Shown here: positions 1 to 7,987 of the stretch, in pieces
How the letters are laid out: each line of letters starts with the position of its first letter
Position numbering within the stretch: position 1 is the stretch's first letter
Assembly: GCA_015067785.1 (NCBI GenBank)
Contig: SVLR01000007.1
Location: forward strand, 1 to 64,000
Reading direction: 5' to 3'
DNA from: Oscillospiraceae bacterium
Lineage (GTDB): Bacteria; Bacillota; Clostridia; Oscillospirales; Oscillospiraceae
Length of the DNA stretch: 64,000 nucleotides
Made by a program: the position numbers and the translations under genes
Notes under the pieces: model-generated
The model's database searches: none
Seen by the model: the letters and a program-made list of their open reading frames with translations, nothing else
Told to the model about the DNA's origin: nothing

Positions 1-578
1 CCGCCAACGATCAGAACATCCGCACTGGAAATTTCCTCCTCAGCATCCGCATAATTGAAGCCATCCAAGGATTCTCCATAAAGGGTTACATCGGGTCTGA
101 CCAAAGCACCACAAACTTCACATTGCGGAATGCGGGCACCATCTGTCAGAATTTCACTATCATAAACCTTTCCGCACCGTACACAGTAATACTGATTTGC
201 AGTGCCGTGAAGCTCGATCACGCGTTTGCTCCCTGCCTTTTGATGGAGACCATCAATATTCTGGGTGATCACTGCCTTTATGACACCCCGTTTTTCTAAG
301 TCCGCAAGAGCTATATGTGCATCGTTTGGCTCTACATTCTGAAACAGCATATTACTTCTGAAAAACCGGAAGAATTTTTCCGGCTCGGCATAGAGACATT
401 CACGACTCAAATAATAGGCGCTGTCCTCCTCACCATCGGCATACAGTCCGCCATTGCCGCGAAAATCCGGGATCCCACTGTCTGTCGATACTCCGGCACC
501 TCCAAAAAATACGGCATACCGGGCATTTTGCAGGATCTCTCTCACCTGCTCAATATCATAAACATTACTATTTTTCAT
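1..578 (-). CDS. Sir2-family NAD-dependent protein deacetylase, 3' end cut by window
   Basis: Sirtuins remove acyl groups from lysine using NAD. Translating the minus strand from the ATG at 576-578 gives the Rossmann motif GGAGVSTDSGIPDFRG, the NAD/catalytic motif ITQNIDGLHQKAG, the catalytic His in ELHGT, and a zinc site made of CVRCG and CEVCG. A purine-rich ribosome site (AAAGGA) precedes the ATG. The last visible residues (SSADVLIVGG) are the usual GTS-like NAD pocket region, so only roughly the last fifth of the protein lies outside the window. The gene follows a small zinc-ribbon gene on the same strand with about 100 bp between them. Family assignment is firm; the substrate cannot be told from sequence. 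Confidence 0.93.
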   Translation of the reverse strand, partial: MKNSNVYDIEQVREILQNARYAVFFGGAGVSTDSGIPDFRGNGGLYADGEEDSAYYLSRECLYAEPEKFFRFFRSNMLFQNVEPNDAHIALADLEKRGVIKAVITQNIDGLHQKAGSKRVIELHGTANQYYCVRCGKVYDSEILTDGARIPQCEVCGALVRPDVTLYGESLDGFNYADAEEEISSADVLIVG

Positions 579-675
579 TTTATTGTTCCTTTTGCTATGC
601 ATATTTAACTATCCCATCGGGTCGATGTGGGTATCGACCCAAATATTTCGGATAAAGAGCCGTCGTCTGTCTTGT

Positions 676-963
676 TTACCCATAGTAATTATACTTGCAG
701 AACGGACATTTTGGATAGTCAAAATCGTGCCGTTTTCCGCATTTGGGACACCGCTTTTGTGGTAGTCCTTCCTCTTTTGCATCCGCTAAAAAGAATTCTA
801 TTTTTCTACATTGAGGACAGCTGTAAATATCCACTTCCATTGCGCCTGCTACCAAGTTGGGGAGGTCACCAAGAAACCAGCCTGTCTGTCCGAACTGTAG
901 TTTTTCTGTTCGTATATAGTTCATTTCTCTGCCGCAGTGCACACAAACAATGCCTTTTTCCAT
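676..963 (-). CDS. small multi-zinc-ribbon protein, function unknown
   Basis: A 95-residue cytosolic protein with four CxxC knuckles: CVHC near residue 8, CPQC near 50, CPKC near 72 and CPFC near 86. They could form two treble-clef or zinc-ribbon sites. No catalytic domain is visible. The ATG at 961-963 is preceded by AAGGAGG on the minus strand. A promoter-like pair (TTGTAT, 17 bp, TATTAT) lies at 1007-1035. The gene is probably read together with the downstream sirtuin gene. Proteins of this shape are common in Clostridia but I do not recognise a named function. Confidence 0.75.
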   Translation of the reverse strand: MEKGIVCVHCGREMNYIRTEKLQFGQTGWFLGDLPNLVAGAMEVDIYSCPQCRKIEFFLADAKEEGLPQKRCPKCGKRHDFDYPKCPFCKYNYYG

Positions 964-1006
964 AATAAGTCCTCCTTGCCAATCGGTCAGATTCTATTTA
1001 TCCCTG

Positions 1007-1035
1007 ATAATAACACAGTATACCTGCAAATACAA
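1007..1035 (-). promoter_or_regulatory. sigma-A-like promoter for the zinc-ribbon gene
   Basis: On the minus strand TTGTAT (1030-1035) and TATTAT (1007-1012) are 17 bp apart, about 45 bp upstream of the zinc-ribbon start codon. Seen directly; activity is inferred. Confidence 0.5.
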
Positions 1036-1049
1036 GCAGGATGACAGGA

Positions 1050-1147
1050 AATCAGGAGGCGGACGCATCGTGATGCGCCCCTACGAATTTAATCGTCCGC
1101 AACGCGGACACCATAATTGTCAATTATCAACTATCCATTCTCAATTA
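1050..1147. repeat. interspersed repeat (GTAGGGGC-like end plus ACCATAATTGTCAATT element)
   Basis: The stretch joins a GCGCCCCTAC end with a short hairpin GTCCGCAACGCGGAC followed by ACCATAATTGTCAATTAT. The hairpin-plus-ACCATAATTG(T/A)CAATT unit recurs near 13625-13655 and 20320-20370, and in reverse near 24612-24660. No coding capacity is evident. Confidence 0.6.
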
Positions 1148-1148
1148 A

Positions 1149-1180
1149 AAAAGGTGTACAGGCATCACTGTACACCTTTT
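1149..1180 (-). terminator. Rho-independent terminator of the polyferredoxin gene
   Basis: A perfect 13-bp stem (AAAAGGTGTACAG with CTGTACACCTTTT) lies six bases past the stop of the polyferredoxin gene. On the minus strand it is followed by a run of T. Confidence 0.85.
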
Positions 1181-1186
1181 ATGTAA

Positions 1187-1573
1187 TCACTTTTCGACGA
1201 TCTCCAGGACTTCCATGGGGCAGACCTTTGCGCAGATGCCGCAGGCGATGCACTTGGTGGTAGTGCCGCCTTCCTTCTGCACCATAACCTTCATGGGGCA
1301 GACCTCTACGCACTTACCGCAGGAGGTACACAGCTTCTTATTGATCATATAAACACCGGTCTTGGGATTCTGAGTAATGGCGCCGGCTTCGCAGACCTTC
1401 GCGCATTTGCCGCACTGGATGCAAGTCATAGGCTTAGCAGCGCCATTCTTATCCACGATGCGGATGCAGCTCAGGTCCTGATGAAATTCCTTATAAAAGG
1501 CTTCGGAGCAGGCACGGACGCACTCCAAGCAGGCCATACATTCTACATTTTTCTTAACGGAAAGCTTCTTCAT
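1187..1573 (-). CDS. polyferredoxin with four 4Fe-4S cluster motifs
   Basis: A 128-residue electron-transfer protein. Four cysteine sets are visible: CMACLECVRAC at about residues 12-22, CIQCGKCAKVC at 51-61, CTSCGKCVEVC at 82-92 and CIACGICAKVC at 108-118, giving 16 cysteines for four clusters. This matches the HycB/CooF/HydN-like ferredoxin subunits that pass electrons to oxidoreductases. No partner enzyme is adjacent, so the electron donor and acceptor are unknown. The gene stands alone, with its own promoter (1608-1636) and terminator (1149-1180). The ATG is preceded by an AAGGGG-type ribosome site. Confidence 0.88.
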   Translation of the reverse strand: MKKLSVKKNVECMACLECVRACSEAFYKEFHQDLSCIRIVDKNGAAKPMTCIQCGKCAKVCEAGAITQNPKTGVYMINKKLCTSCGKCVEVCPMKVMVQKEGGTTTKCIACGICAKVCPMEVLEIVEK

Positions 1574-1607
1574 TCGCGAAAGATCCCCTTTTCATTTATT
1601 TTTGATT

Positions 1608-1636
1608 ATTATACAAAATTTATATGCAAATAGCAA
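1608..1636 (-). promoter_or_regulatory. sigma-A promoter of the polyferredoxin gene
   Basis: Minus strand TTGCTA (1631-1636), 17 bp, TATAAT (1608-1613), with an exact consensus -10, about 35 bp before the start codon. Confidence 0.7.
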
Positions 1637-1739
1637 GCCCAAAATTGGGATTTCATAATTTTAATGGGCTGAATTTCCTGACTATTCGACATTCGTCGGG
1701 AAATACTATGCTTGAAACCAAAGGATAGGAGGAACAAGT

Positions 1740-1994
1740 ATGAAAAAATTTTTGCTCGTTGCCGTTAGTGTTTTGCTGGCGGTTTCTCTGGCAGCCTGCG
1801 GCTGCTCCATGACGGAAAACAGCGATCCGACCACAAAGCCTACTACGGCACCGACCACTGCGCCTACCACAGCGCCCACGACCGCGCCTACTGACGCGCC
1901 CACCACACCGGACACTACCGAGCCTTCTCCCACCAACGGCGGAGATAACGGTAACAATGCGGGCAACGGTAAGGGTATTCTGGGTATGGGCTAA
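1740..1994 (+). CDS. small lipoprotein with Thr/Pro/Ala repeat tract
   Basis: An 84-residue secreted lipoprotein. It has a basic N-terminus, a hydrophobic stretch and the lipobox LAAC (Cys about residue 20), then a low-complexity tract of four or more PTTA repeats (about residues 30-55), and ends in a Gly/Asn-rich tail. Such Thr/Pro tracts usually act as wall-spanning linkers, yet no folded domain follows here. AGGAGG at 1727-1732 gives a normal start. The DNA of the repeat is a tandem array of 12-base units, prone to length change. A short GC hairpin (GCCGGGG TTAT CCCCGGTT) follows the stop. Function unknown. Confidence 0.8.
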   Translation: MKKFLLVAVSVLLAVSLAACGCSMTENSDPTTKPTTAPTTAPTTAPTTAPTDAPTTPDTTEPSPTNGGDNGNNAGNGKGILGMG

Positions 1995-2018
1995 GCCGGG
2001 GTTATCCCCGGTTACATA

Positions 2019-2873
2019 TCAAAATACAGTAACATAGCGGGCAAGGTTGTGGCGCATCCGTTCCGTCGCATCCTTGGCTGCTGCCAAATAATCGGCGTTT
2101 TCCTCTGCCTGCCAGGCTGATACAATGCCCTCATTGCAAACAAGGGCGCCGTGACCTAAGCGGTCAAAAGCAAAGCCGCAATTTTTGGCATTTGCGCCGG
2201 GGGCGTTGAAGCCGTCTACAATTAAGAACAGGTGCTTATATTTTTCCCGGAGGTTGCGAAGACTATCCGGCGCAGTAGCAGAAGCGACAGCACCCAATGT
2301 AGAATAACCGCAGCGCGTCACGATGCTCTCGCCCAATCGGGAGATCACATCTGCAGCGGCAGTATGGACAAGACGGCCGCCGGTAAGCAGGTCCTGCAGC
2401 TCTGAGGCGCTCTTATTGGCGCTACGCAGCAACACGAACACATCCTTGCCGCTTTCCTTAGAGCGGTTCAAAAAGGGCTTTACCGTATCGCTGCCCAAGA
2501 AGGCAGATATGATCAGGCCGTCAAAAGCAAACGGACTCTCTTTAACAAACAATGCGGCAGCATACTGCTCCGCAGCAGTGGCAGAGAGAATCTCCGGGCA
2601 GTCCAGCAGCACATAGTATCCTAAGTTTGATGCTTTTTTCAGCAGCTCCTGCAAAAGGGCAAGACCGCCCTCCTGTAAACAAAAGCTGCCAAAGGCAAAG
2701 CGGGCAGCCGGCACCTGACCCCGGAGTGCCTCCAAAAGCTCTGTATAATATTTCCCGCAGCCCTCAATCGTTCTTGGGAGCATAGGAGGAACAACACCTG
2801 TATCCAAGGAAAAACAGATGACAGAGGGGTTCTTCTGCTTGCGAATTTTATCCTGCAACACATCAATGGCCAT
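2019..2873 (-). CDS. degenerate PyrF-like (orotidine 5'-phosphate decarboxylase family) protein
   Basis: A 284-residue protein with the overall pattern of type II OMP decarboxylase. The N-terminal strand FSLDT resembles the family GLDP, LIISAFLGSDTVKPFL resembles the conserved PYLGxDxxxPF, and VFVLLRSANKSASELQ resembles VxxRTSNPSAxExQ. The catalytic D-x-K-x-x-D loop, however, reads LDCPEILSAT at residues 90-99: Asp91 remains, but the Lys is Pro93 and the second Asp is Leu96. The usual K-P-N/Q site reads ARFAFGSFC. Decarboxylase activity is therefore unlikely. It starts at an ATG with GAGGT in front and has its own promoter. It could be a binding or regulatory paralogue. Confidence 0.7.
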   Translation of the reverse strand: MAIDVLQDKIRKQKNPSVICFSLDTGVVPPMLPRTIEGCGKYYTELLEALRGQVPAARFAFGSFCLQEGGLALLQELLKKASNLGYYVLLDCPEILSATAAEQYAAALFVKESPFAFDGLIISAFLGSDTVKPFLNRSKESGKDVFVLLRSANKSASELQDLLTGGRLVHTAAADVISRLGESIVTRCGYSTLGAVASATAPDSLRNLREKYKHLFLIVDGFNAPGANAKNCGFAFDRLGHGALVCNEGIVSAWQAEENADYLAAAKDATERMRHNLARYVTVF

Positions 2874-2904
2874 ATATATACCTCATTTCTGCGCTTTTTT
2901 CTTC

Positions 2905-2932
2905 ATTATAACACAAATTTTCTGCCTTGCAA
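2905..2932 (-). promoter_or_regulatory. sigma-A promoter of the PyrF-like gene
   Basis: Minus strand TTGCAA (2927-2932), 16 bp, TATAAT (2905-2910), about 32 bp before the ATG. Confidence 0.6.
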
Positions 2933-3006
2933 GGAAAAACCTTACACGACATAATTTTTCTGCCCGGGATATACTATGGATAGTCCAAAAAGTGAGGAGG
3001 GAGCAT

Positions 3007-3183
3007 ATGCAGGTTAAGACTTGGGCGGCAACATTGGGCATTGGCGCTGCAGTTGGTGCGGTGGCCATTATGATGATGCCTCGCACAAATCCTACAAGAA
3101 AGCTGGCTGTGAAAGCTGCGAATAAGATCGAAGACGCCGCTTGGCGGGTATCGGAAAAATTAAATAACGAATTTGATTTCTAA
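3007..3183 (+). CDS. 58-residue membrane-associated small protein
   Basis: The reading frame is open further upstream, but the ATG at 3007 has a strong GAGGAGG ribosome site at 2993-2999 and gives a sensible protein. Residues 6-24 are hydrophobic and Gly/Ala-rich (ATLGIGAAVGAVAIMMM), followed by a basic-acidic amphipathic tail. A TATACT -10-like element sits at 2970-2975 without a clear -35. No known family is recognised. It is transcribed divergently from the PyrF-like gene and converges on the ClpE-like gene, with a shared hairpin between. Confidence 0.65.
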   Translation: MQVKTWAATLGIGAAVGAVAIMMMPRTNPTRKLAVKAANKIEDAAWRVSEKLNNEFDF

Positions 3184-3186
3184 AAA

Positions 3187-3210
3187 ATCGGGAAGCGTTT
3201 GCTTCCCGAT
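3187..3210 (-). terminator. terminator between the small protein and the clpE-like gene
   Basis: A 10-bp perfect stem ATCGGGAAGC/GCTTCCCGAT with a GTTT loop. The minus strand continues in a T run, so it mainly ends the clpE-like transcript, though it may serve both sides. Confidence 0.8.
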
Positions 3211-3213
3211 AAT

Positions 3214-5490
3214 TTATCTTGCGGTGATTTTCAGAGTCTCATCTTCAAAAGAGACGGTAATCTCGGAAATCGGCGACTCAAAGGAGTCGATGATCTTTTC
3301 GGAGATGGGATCCTCAAGCTCCTTTTGGATGGTACGGCGCAGGTTTCTTGCACCATAGGTGACAGAAAATGCCTTTTTGACCAAATACTCCCGGACGCCC
3401 TCACCAAATACGACGGTGAGACCGCGGTCGGTCAGGCTCTGTGTCAATTCGCCCAGCATAATATCCGCAATTCCCATAAAGTTTTCTTCCGTCAGGTGGT
3501 TAAAGGTAATGATCTCATCCACACGGTTGAGAAATTCAGGACGGAGGAACTCACGCAGCGCCTTCATCGTCTTTTCGGTGACCATATCTTTGTCACTTCT
3601 GCCGAAGCCGACGCCCCCTACCCTGCCCTCAGAGCCGGCATTGGAGGTCATAACGATCACAGTATTTTCAAAGTTCACCGTTCTGCCCTGGGCATCCGTG
3701 ATACGACCGTCGTCCAGCACCTGAAGCAGTACATTCAGTACATCCGGATGGGCTTTCTCGATCTCATCAAAGAGCACCACGCAGTAGGGTCTTCTGCGGA
3801 TCTTCTCGGTAAGCTGACCTGCCTCGTCATAGCCTACATAGCCGGGAGGCGAGCCGATGAGCTTGGAGACCGTATGCTTTTCCATAAACTCCGACATATC
3901 CAGGCGCACCAGAGAGTCGGGCGTGTCAAAGAGGTCCGCAGACAAGCATTTTACCAGCTCTGTCTTACCCACACCGGTGGGTCCTACAAAGATAAAGGAT
4001 ACCGGGCGGCGCTTGGGCGAGATGCCTACACGGTTTCTGCGGATAGCTCTTGCTACCGCTTCCACCGCTTCGTCCTGCCCTACGATATGCTCTTTCAGTC
4101 GGTCGGCAAGGCCCTTGATCTGCTGATACTCCTGTGCTTTGATTTTGCTTGCAGGGATCTTTGTCCACAGCTCGATAATTCGTGCCAAGTTCTCCATCGT
4201 CACCGCAGGCGCGGGCAGCTTATCCAGCTCCTCGATCTCCGCAGCCAAGGCATAGAGCTTGCTGCGAATGGTGGCAAGGCGTTCGTAATGCTCGTTTTCC
4301 GTGTCCTCGGTGAGCATCCGCAACTCCAGCTCATAATCGTCCCGCTCCTTTTTCAGCTCTGCAAGACGGGAAATTTCCTTATTGCGCAGGTTTACATCGG
4401 AGCAGGCTTCGTCCAAAAGATCGATTGCCTTATCCGGCAGGAAGCGGTCGGAAATATACCGCTCGGAGAGGATAACGCATTGCCGGGCGATCTCGGGCGA
4501 GATGGTCACGCCGTGGAAATCACCGTAGGTCTTGGCAATGCCCTGCATAATCTGGCAGGCTTCCTCGATGGTAGGCTCAGCAACGGACACCGGCTGGAAT
4601 CGACGCTCTAATGCCGCATCCTTTTCGATATGCTTGCGGTATTCATTGAAGGTGGTTGCGCCTACTACCTGAATTTCGCCCCGGGAAAGAGCAGGCTTTA
4701 AGATATTGGCAGCATTCATAGAGCCTTCCGCATCGCCTGCGCCCACAAGATTGTGGACCTCATCGATGACGAGAATGATATTGCCGCAGGCCTTGATCTC
4801 GCCGATCAGGCTCTTCATACGGCTCTCGAACTGACCTCTGAACTGGGTACCTGCCACCAATGCAGTCAGATCCAGCAAAAATACTTCTTTATTGCGGAGC
4901 TTATAAGGCACATCCCCTGCAGCAATTCGCTGGGCAAGGCCCTCTGCGATGGCGGTCTTACCAACGCCCGGCTCACCAATCAGGCAGGGATTATTTTTCT
5001 GCCGGCGGTTGAGGATCTGGATGACCCGCTCGGTCTCCACATCCCGTCCAATGACTTTATCCAGCTTGCCTTCCCGAGCTCTGCCGGTGAGGTCCATACA
5101 ATAAGCGTCCAAAAACTTATGTTTATTGGAGCCTTTTTTCTTTTTCGGTGCTTCCGGCTCTTCCTCCGGTTGCTCTGCTTTTTTTGCCGGCAAATTGCTG
5201 CCGAACATTTGATTCAGCAGTGGGAAGGTTGCGGTGCGGCTTTCGGTCTCGTCCTCATCCTCGTCCTTATCTTCGTTCTGACCAAACATACTGCTCATTT
5301 CCTCGCTGAGCTCCTCCAGCTCATCCTCGGAAATGCCCATCTGCTTCACTACCTGGTCGATCTGGGGCACACCCAGCTGCCGAGCGCAGCGGAGGCAAAA
5401 GCCTTCATTTAAGGTGTTGCCGTTTTCGATCTTGGTAATGAAAACGACCGCCACATTTTTCTTACATCTTACACACATCTTAGGTTGCAT
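3214..5490 (-). CDS. clpE: ClpE-like AAA+ unfoldase with N-terminal zinc finger
   Basis: A 758-residue HSP100 ATPase that unfolds proteins for degradation. The N-terminus has a ClpE-type zinc finger (C6, C9, C32, C35), then an acidic linker (about 55-85), with no Clp_N repeat. AAA module 1 has Walker A GEPGVGKT (172-179) and Walker B VIDEV (241-245). A short coiled middle domain covers about 370-425. Module 2 has Walker A GPTGVGKT (503-510) and FDEIEKAH (574-581). VGF at 627-629 fits the ClpP-docking tripeptide, so ClpP is the likely partner. It lies at the end of the PBP1A-to-truA run. A dyad, CCTGACG/CGTCAGG at 5505-5521, sits just before its ribosome site. No CtsR-type heptad repeat was seen there. 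Confidence 0.85.
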   Translation of the reverse strand: MQPKMCVRCKKNVAVVFITKIENGNTLNEGFCLRCARQLGVPQIDQVVKQMGISEDELEELSEEMSSMFGQNEDKDEDEDETESRTATFPLLNQMFGSNLPAKKAEQPEEEPEAPKKKKGSNKHKFLDAYCMDLTGRAREGKLDKVIGRDVETERVIQILNRRQKNNPCLIGEPGVGKTAIAEGLAQRIAAGDVPYKLRNKEVFLLDLTALVAGTQFRGQFESRMKSLIGEIKACGNIILVIDEVHNLVGAGDAEGSMNAANILKPALSRGEIQVVGATTFNEYRKHIEKDAALERRFQPVSVAEPTIEEACQIMQGIAKTYGDFHGVTISPEIARQCVILSERYISDRFLPDKAIDLLDEACSDVNLRNKEISRLAELKKERDDYELELRMLTEDTENEHYERLATIRSKLYALAAEIEELDKLPAPAVTMENLARIIELWTKIPASKIKAQEYQQIKGLADRLKEHIVGQDEAVEAVARAIRRNRVGISPKRRPVSFIFVGPTGVGKTELVKCLSADLFDTPDSLVRLDMSEFMEKHTVSKLIGSPPGYVGYDEAGQLTEKIRRRPYCVVLFDEIEKAHPDVLNVLLQVLDDGRITDAQGRTVNFENTVIVMTSNAGSEGRVGGVGFGRSDKDMVTEKTMKALREFLRPEFLNRVDEIITFNHLTEENFMGIADIMLGELTQSLTDRGLTVVFGEGVREYLVKKAFSVTYGARNLRRTIQKELEDPISEKIIDSFESPISEITVSFEDETLKITAR

Positions 5491-5504
5491 AGTTTTCCTC
5501 CTTA

Positions 5505-5521
5505 CCTGACGCGCCGTCAGG
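5505..5521 (-). promoter_or_regulatory. dyad immediately upstream of the clpE-like ribosome site
   Basis: CCTGACG, a CGC spacer and CGTCAGG form a 7-bp-arm hairpin between the truA stop and the AAGGAGG of the clpE-like gene. It could attenuate translation, or be an operator or RNA processing site. No T run follows, so it is not a standard terminator. Confidence 0.4.
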
Positions 5522-5523
5522 CA

Positions 5524-6291
5524 TTAACCGGGACATTCAAATTTGGTTACACCGTCTTCATACCATAAATGGGTCATATACAGACCTCCTGCCGGTACGG
5601 TGGGACCGGCAGCCGTGCGGTTACCTTCCTCCAAAATTCTGCCGATCTCCTCCGGCTCGAATTTTCCCTCGGCCGCATAGACAATGGTACCTGCCATTGC
5701 CCGCGCCATATTATACAGGAAGCCGTTGGCGCATACACGCAAATAAAGCAGATCACCCTGCCGCTCTACATGATAGTAATATACTGTCCGGACCGTGGAT
5801 TTTACATCTGTACCCACGGAACGGACTGCGGCAAAATCGTGAGTGCCCACAAACTGGTCCGCCGCCCGCTGTAAAACCTTCTCGTCCAAATGACGGGGAT
5901 AAAACCAGGCACGATTGACATAGAAGGGGTCACGGACCCGGGAATTATAGATAATATAGGTATACTCCTTCCGGGCGCAGGAGCCGATGGCATTGAAGCC
6001 CTCATGGACATCAAAAGCCTTTGTCACCACCACATCCGCAGGCAGATGGGTATTGAGGGCGTAGGGCAGACGGTCTACCGGGATGGTAGAGGTGGTTTTA
6101 AAATTCGCCACATAGCATTTTGCGTGTACACCGGCATCGGTGCGTCCGCAGCCGGTCACATGGACCGGGTGACCCACCACCTTGCAGATGGCTTTTTCCA
6201 ATGTCTCCTGCACCGTAGGCAGGTCCTTTTGCATCTGCCAGCCGTGAAAAGCAGTACCTAAATACGATAAAAACAGCGCTATATTTCGCAT
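5524..6291 (-). CDS. truA: tRNA pseudouridine(38-40) synthase
   Basis: A 255-residue enzyme that converts uridines 38, 39 and 40 of the tRNA anticodon arm to pseudouridine. The signature GCGRTDAGVHAKC at residues 48-59 contains the catalytic Asp52, and GTHDFAAVRS and FLYNMAR are the usual second-half motifs. Length is normal for bacterial TruA. It follows ecfT with 7 bp between the genes, as is common in Firmicutes where ecfA1-ecfA2-ecfT-truA is a conserved run. Confidence 0.95.
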   Translation of the reverse strand: MRNIALFLSYLGTAFHGWQMQKDLPTVQETLEKAICKVVGHPVHVTGCGRTDAGVHAKCYVANFKTTSTIPVDRLPYALNTHLPADVVVTKAFDVHEGFNAIGSCARKEYTYIIYNSRVRDPFYVNRAWFYPRHLDEKVLQRAADQFVGTHDFAAVRSVGTDVKSTVRTVYYYHVERQGDLLYLRVCANGFLYNMARAMAGTIVYAAEGKFEPEEIGRILEEGNRTAAGPTVPAGGLYMTHLWYEDGVTKFECPG

Positions 6292-6298
6292 AGATTCC

Positions 6299-7105
6299 TC
6301 ACAGACTGAAGCTTGCCAGCAAAATCACCGCAGCCAGGAAAATCGCACCTGTCACAAAGGCAGAAATATCTCTCCTGCGGTAGTGCATCTGCTTCATTTT
6401 TGTTCTGCCCTCACCGCCCTGATAGCAGCGGCATTCCATTGCCGTTGCAAGCTCATCGGCGCGACGGAAGGCGCTGATAAACAGAGGCACCAGAATCGGT
6501 ACCAAGGCTTTTACTTTCTCCATCAGCTTACCGCTTTCAAAATCGGCACCTCTCGCCTTTTGGGCAGAGATAATTTTATCCGTCTCCTCAATGAGTGTCG
6601 GAATAAAGCGCAGCGCAATACACATCATCATAGAAAGCTCATGAACCGGCAAGCGGAGCTTTTTCAGGGGGCTCAGCAGAGACTCCAGACCGTCGGTCAG
6701 CGCAATAGGCGACGTGGTATAGGTCAGCATAAAGGTAGCGGACACCAGCATTAAAATCCGCAGCACCATAAAGATGGCGCGGATAATGCCGCCGGTAGTA
6801 ATCGTTATGCCCAAAAAGGATACCAGCACCGTACCCTCCGCATAAAAGAACAGGTTTAACATTCCCGTAAAGACCAAAATGAAGATCATAGGCTTCATTC
6901 CCCGAATCAAAGACTTGGGTGGAATTTGGGAAATGGCAACGATTGCCACCAGAAAAAGGAGGCACAGACCGTAGGAAAGCCAGCTGACAGCCGTAAACAG
7001 CGCAACAATATAGACGATCAGTAGCAGCAGCTTGGTGCGGGGATCTAATTTATGCACGGGCGAATTTCCGGGGAAATACTGACCAAGGGTAATGTCTTTC
7101 AGCAT
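6299..7105 (-). CDS. ecfT: ECF transporter transmembrane (T) component
   Basis: A 268-residue membrane scaffold that couples the two ECF ATPases to exchangeable substrate-binding S components for vitamins and metals. Several hydrophobic helices are visible (about residues 25-45, 55-75, 90-135 and 240-265). Two cytoplasmic coupling motifs of the A-R-G type are expected; one is clear as SAQKARGADFES (about 182-193). It is one base from ecfA2, so the two are coupled. No S-component gene is adjacent, which fits a shared group II ECF module serving S units coded elsewhere. Confidence 0.93.
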   Translation of the reverse strand: MLKDITLGQYFPGNSPVHKLDPRTKLLLLIVYIVALFTAVSWLSYGLCLLFLVAIVAISQIPPKSLIRGMKPMIFILVFTGMLNLFFYAEGTVLVSFLGITITTGGIIRAIFMVLRILMLVSATFMLTYTTSPIALTDGLESLLSPLKKLRLPVHELSMMMCIALRFIPTLIEETDKIISAQKARGADFESGKLMEKVKALVPILVPLFISAFRRADELATAMECRCYQGGEGRTKMKQMHYRRRDISAFVTGAIFLAAVILLASFSL

Positions 7106-7106
7106 A

Positions 7107-7961
7107 TCATTTCCCCTCCTTTAATTTAAGAAGGGCGCGGGTTGCCTGCTCCGTAGTATAGACCGGAGGTACATCAAGACCAAGCTTCTTTAGTTCCAAA
7201 AACACGCGGGTCACATCCGGAATATCCAGACCCATCTTGAGCAGTTCATCCGCCCGGGCGAAGACCTCGTCAGGCGTTCCGTCCATAGCAAGGGCGCTGC
7301 CGTTGAGCACCAGAAGCCGATCTGTCAGCCGTGCCACATCATTCATAGAGTGGCTGACCATAATGACGGTAGCGTTTTTCGCTCTGCGGTAGTCTTCGAT
7401 ATTTTTAAGGATCTCCTCCCTGCCCTCCGGGTCAAGACCGGCAGCAGGCTCGTCGAGGATCAGCACCTCCGGCTCCATTGCGATCACACCCGCAATGGCA
7501 ACCCGGCGCTTCTGTCCGCCGGAAAGATCAAAGGGAGATGCCTGTAATTGCTTTTCCGTCAGTCCCACAAAGCCGGCGGCTTCCCGAACCCGGCGGTCGA
7601 TCTCCTCCTCGGAAAGGCGCATATTCTTCGGTCCAAAGGCGATATCCTTATAGACCGTTTCTTCAAAAAGCTGATACTCCGGGTACTGAAACACAAGACC
7701 TACACGGAAGCGCGCCTGCCGTGTGGTAGCCTTATCCTTCCAAATATCCTCACCGTCCAGCAGTACCTTGCCAGATGTGGGCTTTAAGAGACCGTTTAGC
7801 TGCTGAATGAGCGTACTTTTCCCCGAGCCGGTGTGACCAATAATGCCCACGAACTCGCCCCGGTGGATAGCAAAGGAAACACCGCTGAGTGCCACATGCT
7901 CCCAAGGTGTTCCTTTGCTGTATATATATTGTAGGTCTTCGACCTGTATGATCGGTGTCAC
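7107..7961 (-). CDS. ecfA2: ECF transporter ATP-binding protein A2
   Basis: A 284-residue ABC ATPase of the energy-coupling factor module. Walker A GHTGSGKST (42-50), Q-loop VFQYPEYQLF, signature LSGGQKRRVAIAG, Walker B VLILDEPAAGLD, and the switch His in MVSHSMND are all present. The order ecfA1-ecfA2-ecfT and the Y-P-E-Y-Q-L-F Q-loop support A2. It starts 26 bp after the ecfA1 stop. Confidence 0.94.
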   Translation of the reverse strand: MTPIIQVEDLQYIYSKGTPWEHVALSGVSFAIHRGEFVGIIGHTGSGKSTLIQQLNGLLKPTSGKVLLDGEDIWKDKATTRQARFRVGLVFQYPEYQLFEETVYKDIAFGPKNMRLSEEEIDRRVREAAGFVGLTEKQLQASPFDLSGGQKRRVAIAGVIAMEPEVLILDEPAAGLDPEGREEILKNIEDYRRAKNATVIMVSHSMNDVARLTDRLLVLNGSALAMDGTPDEVFARADELLKMGLDIPDVTRVFLELKKLGLDVPPVYTTEQATRALLKLKEGK

Positions 7962-7987
7962 GGTAATCCTCCTAAGGGTCAGATCTG

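Noticed and set aside
619-640. Hairpin GGGTCGAT/ATCGACCC as a terminator
   Set aside because: An 8-bp stem exists but no T run follows on either strand, so termination is doubtful.
1840-1905. Tandem repeat considered as a CRISPR-like array
   Set aside because: The repeats are 12 bases, in frame, with no spacers; it is a coding Thr/Pro tract.
1706-1966. Minus-strand frame with a Val/Gly/Ala repeat
   Set aside because: It is the complement of the PTTA repeat of the lipoprotein gene, not a gene.
3199-4611. Open frame of 470 codons on the plus strand
   Set aside because: Antisense to the clpE-like gene, no ribosome site, no known motifs.
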